From assembly GCA_020161535.1 (NCBI GenBank), contig JAIUNW010000005.1:62001-126000 (forward strand): a DNA stretch of 64,000 nucleotides. The letters are read 5' to 3'. A model generated the notes under the pieces. That model saw only the letters and a program-made list of their open reading frames with translations, had not been told where the DNA came from and did not search any database. Source of the DNA: Bacteroidota bacterium (GTDB lineage Bacteria; Bacteroidota; Bacteroidia; Chitinophagales; Chitinophagaceae). The translations under genes and the position numbers were made by a program. Shown one piece after another: positions 44,829 to 53,848 of the stretch; the first letter of the stretch is position 1, and every line of letters begins with the position of its first letter.

Positions 44829-45805
44829 ACAGTAGCGGTTTCTTTAACTTTTTCAAAATACCACTGGCTGAGCTCTTTTAAGCCCTGCTCCAATGTAAAC
44901 TGCGGGTCATAACCCAATAGTTTCTTTGCTTTGCTGATGTCTGCGAGACGACGGCTCACCGGGTTCACTGAATTTTCTTCGCGATGCTCAGGCACCAGGT
45001 TCGAATCATTCACTTTCAGCATAATGTCAAGCAATTCTTTCAAACTGGTTTCACGCTGGAAACCAATATTGAACGCTTCGTCGGTGACAGGTGATTGCAG
45101 CGCGGCGATGTTCGCTTTGGCGATGTCTTTCACATATACAAAATCCATGGTAGTTGAACCATCACCATAAATCAAGGGCGGCTTCCCGAAGCGAATGCAA
45201 TCCAACCATTTGATCATGACTTCGGTGTACTTGCCATCGGTGTCCATGCGCGGGCCATAAGCATTGAAATAGCGAAGCGCTACATAATCTAACCCGTACA
45301 TAAATTTGAAACTTCGAAACAATTGTTCGCCCCAAAGTTTAGCGCCACCATAAAAAGTTTGGTTATCGTAGGGGTTGTCGGTTTCTGGCGTCGGGAAATG
45401 CTGCGCCAAACCAAATACCGATGCAGATGAGCTGTATATCACTTTTTTCACTTTGTGCTTCACACAAAGCATAGCCAGGTCAAAGGTTGCTTTGATCATG
45501 ACGTCAAAACCATCGTTGGGGTTGGCCGCGCAAGCGTTGATGCGCAGGGCAGCCATGTGAAACACATAGTCGCAGCCGGCCACCAGTTTATCCATGAGTG
45601 CATTGTCTCTGATATCACCTTCCACAAATTCCACCAATGGATTATTGGCGAAACTCTTCATGTTCGCGCGGCTGCCGCGAATAAAATTATCGACAATGAC
45701 AATCTTTGCCGGTTTCAGCGGAATCAGTTCTTCTATCACATAAGAGCCGATAAATCCGGCGCCGCCGGTTACCAGAATCCTGCTACCATTGATATTAGGC
45801 TGCAT
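44825..45805 (-). CDS. NAD-dependent epimerase/dehydratase (extended SDR)
   Basis: A 326-residue sugar-nucleotide enzyme with NAD motif GGAGFIGS (about 15-22), Ser in YSSSASVFG and catalytic YxxxK in FYGGAKLWGEQ. It resembles UDP-glucose/GlcNAc 4-epimerases and related dehydratases. It overlaps the preceding small flippase gene by 11 bp and the next aminotransferase by 4 bp, so it is tightly coupled in the operon. It probably supplies the keto- or epimerised sugar for that aminotransferase. Confidence 0.88.
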   Translation of the reverse strand: MQPNINGSRILVTGGAGFIGSYVIEELIPLKPAKIVIVDNFIRGSRANMKSFANNPLVEFVEGDIRDNALMDKLVAGCDYVFHMAALRINACAANPNDGFDVMIKATFDLAMLCVKHKVKKVIYSSSASVFGLAQHFPTPETDNPYDNQTFYGGAKLWGEQLFRSFKFMYGLDYVALRYFNAYGPRMDTDGKYTEVMIKWLDCIRFGKPPLIYGDGSTTMDFVYVKDIAKANIAALQSPVTDEAFNIGFQRETSLKELLDIMLKVNDSNLVPEHREENSVNPVSRRLADISKAKKLLGYDPQFTLEQGLKELSQWYFEKVKETATV

Positions 45806-46166
45806 ATTTTGAATTGTTTAAGCTTAGTACAACAATGCCCGACAGAATCAGCGCGAAGCCGATAAACGATGCCAGGTTAAGATGGTCTTTGAATATAAAA
45901 TAGCCCACTATTACGGTGAGCACAAAATTGATACCTACCGCCAGCGGCACGATAAAAGTAAATTTTCCGCCTGCCAGTGCTTTGAACAGCACAAGTGCCG
46001 AGCCGAATAAAAGAATAAATGCACCCATTACCATCGGGTTAAACAGAAAGCGAAACCAGTCGTTGAACGAAGTAAGTACCACTTCCCTGATCTTCCATTT
46101 GATCATGGCTGCACCTGTAACATTAAGGAGTGCATACAATACGCAGGTAAGAATAGAGTTAAGCAT
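45795..46166 (-). CDS. Small multidrug-resistance-like flippase (ArnE/F- or GtrA-like)
   Basis: A 123-residue protein with four membrane helices (about 1-20, 38-60, 67-90, 97-116) of the DMT/SMR fold, including LVLFKALAGGKFTFIVPLAVGINFVLTVIVG. ATG 46166 is chosen over the upstream start that lies inside the GT2 gene; the genes overlap by 8 bp. A small transporter directly coupled to a polyprenyl-phosphate glycosyltransferase suggests it flips undecaprenyl-phosphate-linked sugar across the inner membrane. Confidence 0.75.
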   Translation of the reverse strand: MLNSILTCVLYALLNVTGAAMIKWKIREVVLTSFNDWFRFLFNPMVMGAFILLFGSALVLFKALAGGKFTFIVPLAVGINFVLTVIVGYFIFKDHLNLASFIGFALILSGIVVLSLNNSKYAA

Positions 46167-47127
46167 TTTGTCCGAATTCAACGATTTCGTCAATAATAAA
46201 TACCGGTCGTTTTCTGCTGGCATCCAATGTACGCCAGAGGTATTCGGCTATGACACCGAGCGATATATTCGTGATACCAAAGCCGATCATCAGTATCGAT
46301 AACAGTGCCGGCCAACCGGCCGCAAGGTCATCGAAAAATATCTTTCTGATAATGATATACACCGACCACAAAATGCCCAACACAAAAAACATTATCCCAA
46401 CAAACGACACCAGCCGAATCGGCGCAAATGAAAAGGCAACGAACGAGTCGATCAGCAATTTGATCTTCTTAGACAATGTCCATTTTGATTTGCCGGCTTT
46501 GCGGGCCAGTTTCTGGTAAGTAATGAAATCTTGTTTGAAACCCAGGTTGAGTATTTGTAGAAATATGCTCGAGTTGTTTTCTACATTTTTATTGAGCTCT
46601 GCGGTTACCTTTCGGTTAAACATAACCACATCAAAGCCTTTATCGGGATATAACTTGTTTACATATTTCCGCATGAGGCCCGAATACCACCGGGAGAAAA
46701 TTCGTTCAATAGCACCGTTTTCATCAGACGCACGATTGGCCCACACAATATCATTGCCTTCCGCTATCTTTTGATACATGCGCGAAATATTGTCAACAGG
46801 ATCTTGCAAATCGGCGTAGAGGAAAGTAATATACTGACCACGCGCATGCATGATGCCTGCCCGCAGTGCTGCGTGGGAGCCATAGTTCTGGCTCAGCGAA
46901 ATAAGACGGGTATTGGCTGGAAAGCCCGCTGCCTTGATCAGCGCCACCGAATCATCGGTGGAGCCATCGTTGACCAGGAGCACTTCAATCTGGAAACTAT
47001 TATCCTGCGCAATAAACTGGCTCACGCCTTCTTTCAAACGAGGTATATTGTCCGCCTCGTTTAGAAAAGGGATGATAATAGATACCATCGGCAGGTTGGG
47101 TTTACTATTGGTAATTGGGGCTTCCAT
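46159..47127 (-). CDS. Polyprenyl-phosphate glycosyltransferase (GT2, ArnC/GtrB-like)
   Basis: A 322-residue glycosyltransferase. The GT-A domain (about 12-220) has MVSIIIPFLNEADNIPRL, VNDGSTDDS and DLQDP, the DPM1-type metal motif. Two C-terminal membrane helices (about 236-258 and 272-295) put it at the membrane, as in ArnC and GtrB. It would make undecaprenyl-phosphate-sugar. The following gene overlaps it and encodes a small flippase, giving the donor side of a lipid-linked glycosylation system. Confidence 0.87.
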   Translation of the reverse strand: MEAPITNSKPNLPMVSIIIPFLNEADNIPRLKEGVSQFIAQDNSFQIEVLLVNDGSTDDSVALIKAAGFPANTRLISLSQNYGSHAALRAGIMHARGQYITFLYADLQDPVDNISRMYQKIAEGNDIVWANRASDENGAIERIFSRWYSGLMRKYVNKLYPDKGFDVVMFNRKVTAELNKNVENNSSIFLQILNLGFKQDFITYQKLARKAGKSKWTLSKKIKLLIDSFVAFSFAPIRLVSFVGIMFFVLGILWSVYIIIRKIFFDDLAAGWPALLSILMIGFGITNISLGVIAEYLWRTLDASRKRPVFIIDEIVEFGQNA

Positions 47128-47154
47128 ATTGTTTACGCCATCATTTACGACTTA

Positions 47155-48261
47155 CTATGATTTATATGCATTAACGGCTTCAATCACTCTGCCTACTTCC
47201 GCATCGGTCATTTCAGCGAACATGGGCAGTGAAAGGCAATGCGCCGCAAGGTATTCAGCCTGCGGAAACTGACCTAAGGTATATCCCAGGTCGGCATAGG
47301 CTTTCTGCAAATGACAGGGTACCGGATAGTGAAGCCCGGGGAAAATATCTTTCTCGTTCAGGAATTTGATCATGCCATCCCGGTATTCGGTTGTTACCAC
47401 AAATAAATGGTAGATAGACGCGGTATTGGCTGGTTGCGCCTGCAATTTCACGGCAGGATTCTTCATCTCCCGCTGGTAACGGGCAGCGATGGCACGGCGA
47501 CGTTCATTCCAGCCTGCCAGGTATTTCAATTTGATTTGCAGGGAAGCGCCTTCGAGCCCACCCATGCGCATGTTAAACCCAATTTCATCGTGGTAATACC
47601 TCACCGTTGAACCATGGTTTCTTAGGCTGAGCAATTTTTTATAATAGCCTTCGTGGTTGGTGGTAATCCCCCCCGCTTCGCCGCAAGCGCCCAAATTTTT
47701 GCCGGGGTAAAAACTGAAACAAGCCATCTCCCCGAAACCGCCAATTCTCTTACCGTCATACATGGCACCCTGCGCTTGTGCCGCATCTTCTACCAGGAAC
47801 AACTTATGTTTTTTGCAAATGGCCTGCACAGCATAAATATCAAAGGGCTGTCCATATAAATGAACGCCGATCACCGCTTTTGTTTTCGGGGTGATGGCGG
47901 CTTCTATTTTACTCGCATCAATTTCCCAGGTATCGGGATGGCAGTCTACAAAAACTGGTGTTGCACCCGCATGGGTAACGCCCCAGGCTGTAGCAATAAA
48001 TGTATTTGCCGGAATAATTACTTCATCACCTGCGCCGATGCCAAGTGCCAGCATAGCTAAATGCAAGGCGGTGGTGCCATTGTTGACGCCAACGGCGAAC
48101 TTGGTTCCACAAAAAGCAGAAAAATCTTTTTCAAATTGTTCTACAAACGGTCCGCCGGAAAAAGCAGAAGCATCGTATACTTTTTCAAAAAGAGAAAACA
48201 TTTCGGCCTTTACCGACTGGTTCTGCTGGTAGAGATCAAGGCAGGGAATTTTAGCTTCCAT
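47155..48261 (-). CDS. DegT/DnrJ-family sugar aminotransferase (WlbC/WbpE-like)
   Basis: A 368-residue PLP enzyme with NNGTTALHLAMLALGIGAGD, FLVEDAAQAQGAMYDGKRIGG and the lysine in CFSFYPGKNLGACGEAG. It lies directly after an LbH acetyltransferase and a Gfo-type dehydrogenase, the set that makes UDP-2,3-diacetamido sugars in WlbABC/WbpBDE. It would transfer an amino group to C-3 of the 3-keto sugar. Related DegT enzymes making 3-amino-3,6-dideoxy sugars are an alternative. Confidence 0.9.
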   Translation of the reverse strand: MEAKIPCLDLYQQNQSVKAEMFSLFEKVYDASAFSGGPFVEQFEKDFSAFCGTKFAVGVNNGTTALHLAMLALGIGAGDEVIIPANTFIATAWGVTHAGATPVFVDCHPDTWEIDASKIEAAITPKTKAVIGVHLYGQPFDIYAVQAICKKHKLFLVEDAAQAQGAMYDGKRIGGFGEMACFSFYPGKNLGACGEAGGITTNHEGYYKKLLSLRNHGSTVRYYHDEIGFNMRMGGLEGASLQIKLKYLAGWNERRRAIAARYQREMKNPAVKLQAQPANTASIYHLFVVTTEYRDGMIKFLNEKDIFPGLHYPVPCHLQKAYADLGYTLGQFPQAEYLAAHCLSLPMFAEMTDAEVGRVIEAVNAYKS

Positions 48262-48288
48262 TATTCGAGGTTTCAGGTTCAGGTTATT

Positions 48289-48780
48289 TTATTTGAGCAT
48301 TTTGATCACTTTCGCCGGCACGCCGGCTACAATTGCATTTGCAGGAACATCTTTGGTGACCACGGCGCCGGCTGCTACCAGCGAATTTTCGCCAATCGTA
48401 ATGCCACAAACAATGGTTGCATTGCTGCCAATAGAGGCACCCTTTCGTATAAAAGTTTCGACCACTTTCCAGTCAGCCTCTGTTTGTTGTGAACCATCTT
48501 CGTTGGTAGCACGGGGATAGAGGTCGTTGGTGAACATTACGCCATGACCCACAAAAACATTGTCGCCGATATGTACACCTTCACAAACAAAACTATGACT
48601 GGATATTTTGCAATTCTTGCCAATCGTGGCACCTTTCTGAATTTCTACAAAGGCACCCACTTTTGAGTTGTCGCCAATCTCACATCCATAGGCATTCACA
48701 AAGCTAAAAATACGCACTCCCTCTCCCATCATCACATTATTCAGGTTCTGCTGCGCGTTCTTTTCGGTTACCAGTTTCAT
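48289..48780 (-). CDS. Left-handed beta-helix N-acetyltransferase (WlbB/WbpD-like)
   Basis: A 163-residue hexapeptide-repeat enzyme. Repeats such as VGAFVEIQKGATIGKNCKIS and IGDNVFVGHGVMFTNDLYPR are visible from about 30 to 160, with the His of GHGV as likely catalytic or binding site. It would acetylate the amino group made by the adjacent aminotransferase. It stands between the Gfo-type gene (2 bp upstream in transcription) and the DegT gene. Confidence 0.88.
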   Translation of the reverse strand: MKLVTEKNAQQNLNNVMMGEGVRIFSFVNAYGCEIGDNSKVGAFVEIQKGATIGKNCKISSHSFVCEGVHIGDNVFVGHGVMFTNDLYPRATNEDGSQQTEADWKVVETFIRKGASIGSNATIVCGITIGENSLVAAGAVVTKDVPANAIVAGVPAKVIKMLK

Positions 48781-48782
48781 GT

Positions 48783-49787
48783 TCAGAATTTTATTTCTTT
48801 TCCTTGCGCCTTGATGGATTTCTGTGAAGCTTCCAGAATATTCACCACGGCTCTTCCCAAAAACGCATTCGACAAAGGCTTTCTCTTTTGTAAAACCGAC
48901 TGCACAAAATCTTCAGCAACGCCTGCCAGGGCTTCTTTGCCCGACAGCTTCGGAATATAAACATCCCCTGTTCGGTAGTCGACCATTATTTGTTTTTTGT
49001 CCTCGTCAGACTTATGCACGTAACCGGTATCATATACCCTTACTTTTTCAGAGGGCTCCAGGTCGTTGTACAAAATCATTTTTTTGTCGCCGGCAATCAA
49101 GGTTTGCCGCACTTTAACTGGCGAGGTCCAGGAACAGTTGAAATGGGCAATAAAATTCGATTGATAGTTCACGGTCATATACGCGATATTCTCTATCGAA
49201 TTTCTTGTATGCGAAATACCCGTGGCATTGATGCTTACCGGTTCGTCTTCGATCAGGTAAGTAAGAATGGAGAGATCGTGCGGCGCCAGGTCCCACAGTA
49301 CGTTTACATCGGGTTGAAACAGGCCGAGGTTGATACGCGTTGAATCAAAATAACCAGCTGTACCAATAACACCGGTCGTAATCAATTCCTTCATTTTTTG
49401 TACTGCGCCGGTATACAAAAAAGTATGGTCGCACATCAGCGTAAGTCCTTTCTGTGCAGCCAGCTCAATCAGTTCATCAGCTTCTGCCACAGAACTGGTC
49501 ATCGGCTTTTCAATTAACACATGCTTGCCGGCGAGCAGAGCCTTTTTGGCCAATGCATAGTGTGTGAATACGGGCGTGGCAACCACCACCGCTTCAATTT
49601 GCGGATGGTTGATGATCTCATCGCCATCGGCCACCGTTTCAATGCTGGGAAATGTTTTGTTGATCAGGGCTCTTCGCTCGGCGCGGCCATCAGCAACCAT
49701 TTTGAGCGCACAATTGGGTGCGCTAAAAAAGTTCCTAACAATGTTTGGGCCCCAGTATCCGTATCCAATTACGCCAACATGCAGCAT
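48783..49787 (-). CDS. Gfo/Idh/MocA-family dehydrogenase (WlbA/WbpB-like)
   Basis: A 334-residue NAD-dependent dehydrogenase: GVIGYGYWGPNIVRNF at the N-terminus, EKPMTSS in the catalytic loop and APHDLSILTYL downstream. In the WlbABC or WbpBDE pathways this enzyme oxidises C-3 of UDP-GlcNAcA before amination. Position in front of the acetyltransferase and aminotransferase supports that role. The exact sugar substrate (for instance a uronic acid or a 6-deoxy sugar) is not decided by sequence. Confidence 0.88.
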   Translation of the reverse strand: MLHVGVIGYGYWGPNIVRNFFSAPNCALKMVADGRAERRALINKTFPSIETVADGDEIINHPQIEAVVVATPVFTHYALAKKALLAGKHVLIEKPMTSSVAEADELIELAAQKGLTLMCDHTFLYTGAVQKMKELITTGVIGTAGYFDSTRINLGLFQPDVNVLWDLAPHDLSILTYLIEDEPVSINATGISHTRNSIENIAYMTVNYQSNFIAHFNCSWTSPVKVRQTLIAGDKKMILYNDLEPSEKVRVYDTGYVHKSDEDKKQIMVDYRTGDVYIPKLSGKEALAGVAEDFVQSVLQKRKPLSNAFLGRAVVNILEASQKSIKAQGKEIKF

Positions 49788-49804
49788 TCGATAAATATTT
49801 TAGT

Positions 49805-51652
49805 TTACAATTCGGGCGGAAGGAGAATGCGAAACAGTCCGTTGTTCCATACTTCTTTATACCCATATTTTGAAATAAACGCATTGAACACCAGGTTGCG
49901 TTCACGATTTTCTTCTACTATGCTATAATCAGTTTCCTCAAATTGGTCGGGCCAGGCGCTACCATTACCAGAAGTCCGGAATAGGTTTTGTACTACTACA
50001 GGTAATTTGTTGTGTGTCTTTTGCGCCTTATCAAGATCGTATTCAAACGCTGCCGCCGCATAAACCGTGGGAAATGGATTTTCGAGATAAGACAAATATC
50101 CGGTGGCATAAAAATAACCCGGCATTCTGTCATATGCAAATACCTTGTCTCCTTCTTTAATATATTTTCGGCTATTGATGATCAAATCGTTCAGCACCTC
50201 CGCCCTGGAGGCCGAAGTACCAATCATCTTCAGGCGCGGTGATTCAGACACCGTATGCACCATTGAAAAACGGTTGTGCCAATCGTAGAAAGGGAAAAAG
50301 AACTGGTAAACCACTCCGCCTACCACCATCACCAACACCAGCAACTTGCTCAATTCGGCCCATTGCTTTTGCTGAAAAGATATCTTCATGCGCATCGGCT
50401 TGCCGCCCGATGTTTGCCAGGAGAATTCGCTCCCGGCATAACTCATACGGAACAAGCTATCCAGGCCGATGGGCAGTGCCAGCCAGAGGCAAAATTTCCC
50501 GGCAGAGTGAATGCCATAAGCGCTACCGATGGGATAGGTGATGAAAAAGAAGGCCGCAATCAGCATCAACACTTCCATTTCGCGATCCCGATTGGTGAGT
50601 ATGAACAAGCCGATCAGCAAATAGATAAGCCCGATAACCATTGATAGGAAATTGAAACTGTCGATCAGCCGGAAGATGTACAAACCGAGCACCGCACCAA
50701 ACGCCACATATAAAACAAAAGCAGTCAATTTACCTAGCAAGGGCTGCCGCAAAAACAAGCGATCGCGCAACCAAATAAAAAACACCAATCCACCAGAAAG
50801 CATGAGTGCATAAATTACTGCCCACATATTCCGGCTCTGGAATGACTTGATAATGCCCTTAATACCATACAACCCTTCGTTGGTGGCTGCCGCACTGGTT
50901 TGTTTCGACATAATAAACAAATACGCAAAGGCATCGGTAACATAGCCATAATGACCAAGTGCCCGCATTAGCAAATACATCGCTGCCAATCCGACAACAA
51001 TACCCAGGCAAAAGTTGACACATTGCAACAGGACCGTTTTCAGTGAAAATCTTTGTCGCAGTCCGCCAAGAAACACAACGGCTACCAATCCCAACTCCGT
51101 TAGATTGGGAACCCGAATGGCGATATTGACGGCTACCAGCGAGCCGGCAGCAAATAACCAAAGCGATTTTTTTTCGGTGATGCCCCTAAAGAGCAATACG
51201 GCTATCGTAACATAAACAAGTGCTGAAAGCGTATTGTAATTGATCACTTTTATGTCATTGTTGTGCATCAACACAACAATGATCAGCCCTGTTTTCAGGC
51301 TCAGCGGTGAAATAAAATCTTCCAGCAAACGATACACGATGGCAACCGTGGCTACAATACAAAGGGCGCCGGCCATTCGCAATCCCCAGAGCCCCAGGAA
51401 AGGAACCAATTTAGCCACTACACCCCCAACCACACCGGTTAGCCAAAACATAAAATTGTAAGCCACCGTTTCGGGATGGGTGAAAATATTTGCATAGAAG
51501 GTTGCCATGAATCCTTCGTCGCAAAGGTCCACGCCCTGAAAGGCCAATATGGTTTCAAACAGCAGGATCAGGCCAAGAAAACTGCGCAATGACATTCGCT
51601 CAAAGCCTCTCACCTGCTTTTGCGGCAATGCTATAGACAGATTGTTCATCAT
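49805..51652 (-). CDS. Polytopic membrane protein, GT-C glycosyltransferase-like
   Basis: A 615-residue protein with about eleven to thirteen predicted membrane helices in its first ~480 residues and a C-terminal periplasmic domain (about 490-615). The first loop contains VDLCDEGFMATFY, where the Asp-Glu pair resembles the acidic site of GT-C (GT39-like) transferases. These use polyprenyl-phosphate-sugar donors on the outer face of the inner membrane. No close family is recognised. With the GT2 and small flippase at 46 kb it could form a side-chain glycosylation set. Confidence 0.72.
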   Translation of the reverse strand: MMNNLSIALPQKQVRGFERMSLRSFLGLILLFETILAFQGVDLCDEGFMATFYANIFTHPETVAYNFMFWLTGVVGGVVAKLVPFLGLWGLRMAGALCIVATVAIVYRLLEDFISPLSLKTGLIIVVLMHNNDIKVINYNTLSALVYVTIAVLLFRGITEKKSLWLFAAGSLVAVNIAIRVPNLTELGLVAVVFLGGLRQRFSLKTVLLQCVNFCLGIVVGLAAMYLLMRALGHYGYVTDAFAYLFIMSKQTSAAATNEGLYGIKGIIKSFQSRNMWAVIYALMLSGGLVFFIWLRDRLFLRQPLLGKLTAFVLYVAFGAVLGLYIFRLIDSFNFLSMVIGLIYLLIGLFILTNRDREMEVLMLIAAFFFITYPIGSAYGIHSAGKFCLWLALPIGLDSLFRMSYAGSEFSWQTSGGKPMRMKISFQQKQWAELSKLLVLVMVVGGVVYQFFFPFYDWHNRFSMVHTVSESPRLKMIGTSASRAEVLNDLIINSRKYIKEGDKVFAYDRMPGYFYATGYLSYLENPFPTVYAAAAFEYDLDKAQKTHNKLPVVVQNLFRTSGNGSAWPDQFEETDYSIVEENRERNLVFNAFISKYGYKEVWNNGLFRILLPPEL

Positions 51653-51666
51653 AATTCAAGCACACA

Positions 51667-52773
51667 TCAGCTTTCAAAAAGCTCGATGTATTTATCGGTA
51701 ATGGAATTCCAGGAATATTCCTGCAAAATGCGCTTTTTCGCTGCTGCAGCTAATTCCAGGTGTTTCTCTCGATTCTCCAGGCTGAATTTCAAGGCTTCTA
51801 CTAGCGACTCAATATTGGATTTTCGGAACAAAACAGCATCCTCTTTAACGATATAAATATTCTCTTGTATATCACTGCAAATGAGTGGTGTGCCCAGGCC
51901 CATTACAGAAAGCATTACTGGCGACAAACCCTCAATGTCTGAAGGCTGTATATAGGCATAGCAATGCTTCATCAACGTAATGGTATCGTCTCCGTAAATA
52001 AATCCCGGAAAAACAATACGCGGGTCGTTGGTATTTTTAAGATTTACTTCAAACTCGCTGGGGTTGGGTGACCCGCCAACGAGTACCAGTTTTTTATCGG
52101 TGGCTACTTTTTCAAATGCCGGAATCAGGTATTGAAGACCTTTGTCTGGGATAAAGCGCCCCACGAATAAAAAGTATCCGCCGGCTGTTAGCCCGAGCTT
52201 GCTTAATATATCCGTTTCAGCATTCGCATTCACCTCACTGCCAAAGGAAATAAAATGAAATTTTTTATTGAATTTCTTTTCAAAGATCTCGCGGGTGAAC
52301 ACATTGTCAATGGCAATTCGCTTCGAAGAATTTACCGCCAGGTAGGCATTCGCCAACACCAGTTTGCGCATACCCCACGACCACTTGTCTCGCTCCCATT
52401 CTACGCCATCGATACTCAGCACTACTTTCTTACCGAACAACTTCAGGATAAAGGCAAAGAGGGCATTATTTCCCTGCATATGCACAATATCTGCTTCGTT
52501 CTTCCGAATGATGTGCCAGGTTACTTTTATCGAATGCAGCAAGGTATCAATACCCGATTTTTTTACTGTTGAATGATACACAATATCAACGCCCTTGTAG
52601 GTATCAGCGCCTTTTGTTTGACCCGGGTAGATTCGATTGTACGCCGTAACAGCATAACCCCGCTCTACCAAACGTGGCAAAAACTCAAGTGCAAATTTAT
52701 CAGCACCTGCCGACCCACTGGAGGGCGGTAGTGACCTAAATCCAAATGATGCTATTCGAAGGGGTTTTTTCAT
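51667..52773 (-). CDS. GT4-family glycosyltransferase
   Basis: A 368-residue GT-B enzyme. The N-terminal Rossmann domain begins IASFGFRSLPPSSGSAGADK, and the C-terminal domain holds FVGRFIPDKGLQYLIPAF and the E-x7-E region PSDIEGLSPVMLSVMGLGTP. The N-terminal loop with repeated Ser/Gly resembles rhamnosyl/galactosyltransferases of the TuaC/Cps group. ATG 52773 (MKKPLRIASF) is chosen over 52791. It adds one sugar of the repeat unit in the cytoplasm; donor unknown. Confidence 0.88.
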   Translation of the reverse strand: MKKPLRIASFGFRSLPPSSGSAGADKFALEFLPRLVERGYAVTAYNRIYPGQTKGADTYKGVDIVYHSTVKKSGIDTLLHSIKVTWHIIRKNEADIVHMQGNNALFAFILKLFGKKVVLSIDGVEWERDKWSWGMRKLVLANAYLAVNSSKRIAIDNVFTREIFEKKFNKKFHFISFGSEVNANAETDILSKLGLTAGGYFLFVGRFIPDKGLQYLIPAFEKVATDKKLVLVGGSPNPSEFEVNLKNTNDPRIVFPGFIYGDDTITLMKHCYAYIQPSDIEGLSPVMLSVMGLGTPLICSDIQENIYIVKEDAVLFRKSNIESLVEALKFSLENREKHLELAAAAKKRILQEYSWNSITDKYIELFES

Positions 52774-52797
52774 GGTTGCTTTCAGAAACAAAGGCGG

Positions 52798-53823
52798 TTA
52801 AAAAACTTTTTCCCGCCAGATGACTTTACGGAAAAGTTCTTCCATAAACATGGCCGGGTGATTGGCAAAAAAGCGATTGTCTAGTATTCGTTGCGTATGA
52901 CCTGTTTGGCGGGCGATGACAACCCAGCGTTTGATGGCAATCCGGATCATCACTTTTTCGTTGAGCGCAGGGTGTTTTCTAAAGAAATCATAGAGCTTAA
53001 TGATCCAGTTGTCCAGGGCGTCTAATTTGATACCATCAAATACCTGGTGTTGGTAAGTCAGCATCGCCGAATGCAAGGTCAATTCTTCTTCGCTGAATAT
53101 CATGCCGATATCCGTCAGCATTTTACGATTCAACATTTTCAATGAATTGAACATGATCTCCCGCTTGGTGGTGCTGATATTATTGCCATGAATTCGATAC
53201 GCAGTCAGGTATTCTGGTACGTTTGCAATTTCCGTTACCTGCGAAATGCGGTGCCAGAGTTCATGGTCTTCACAAACCAGGTATTCATCGGCATATTTCA
53301 ACGCTTTTGCCAAATCAGTGCGCATCATGACGCTTGAATGGCAAAAGCAGTTGTGCAAAAGCAAATATGTTTTTGCATCTCGCGGCGCCGAGGGGAATTT
53401 AACCTGTTGCAAGGTCTTCCCTTCTTTGTCGATTACTTTAAAATAAGTACCGCAGGCACCAGCCTTGGGATTTTCTTCCATGAACCGCACTTGCTTCTCA
53501 AAACGAGTGGGCATGGCGAGATCATCGCTATCCAGGCGCGCAATATACTTTCCGTTCGCCAATGCGATGCCCCTGTTCAAGGTAAAAATAATACCATGGT
53601 TCTGGTCGTTGGCAACCAACTTGATTCTATCATCATTGACTGAACGAATGATATCAGCTGTATTGTCGGTTGAACCATCGTCAATAACCAACAGTTCAAA
53701 ATGACGATAGCTTTGGCTTAAAACGCTTTCAATAGATTCAAGAATATATTGAGCAGCATTATACGCCGGCATTACAACCGATATCAGCGGTTCAGGGTTA
53801 TTTACGGTAACGGAAGGGGTCAT
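52798..53823 (-). CDS. GT2-family glycosyltransferase
   Basis: A 341-residue inverting GT-A enzyme: LISVVMPAYNAAQYILESIE, VIDDGSTDN and DSDD (metal-binding) are clear, followed by FCHSSVMMRTDLAKA. The C-terminal ~120 residues contain a helical extension that is shared with the GT2 at 58492 (for example the LTLHSAMLTY / LELHTWLMAY segment), so the two are paralogues. No membrane anchor. It probably adds a sugar to the lipid-linked intermediate. Confidence 0.9.
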   Translation of the reverse strand: MTPSVTVNNPEPLISVVMPAYNAAQYILESIESVLSQSYRHFELLVIDDGSTDNTADIIRSVNDDRIKLVANDQNHGIIFTLNRGIALANGKYIARLDSDDLAMPTRFEKQVRFMEENPKAGACGTYFKVIDKEGKTLQQVKFPSAPRDAKTYLLLHNCFCHSSVMMRTDLAKALKYADEYLVCEDHELWHRISQVTEIANVPEYLTAYRIHGNNISTTKREIMFNSLKMLNRKMLTDIGMIFSEEELTLHSAMLTYQHQVFDGIKLDALDNWIIKLYDFFRKHPALNEKVMIRIAIKRWVVIARQTGHTQRILDNRFFANHPAMFMEELFRKVIWREKVF

Positions 53824-53848
53824 CTATAATATTTGAACGACGGGGCCG

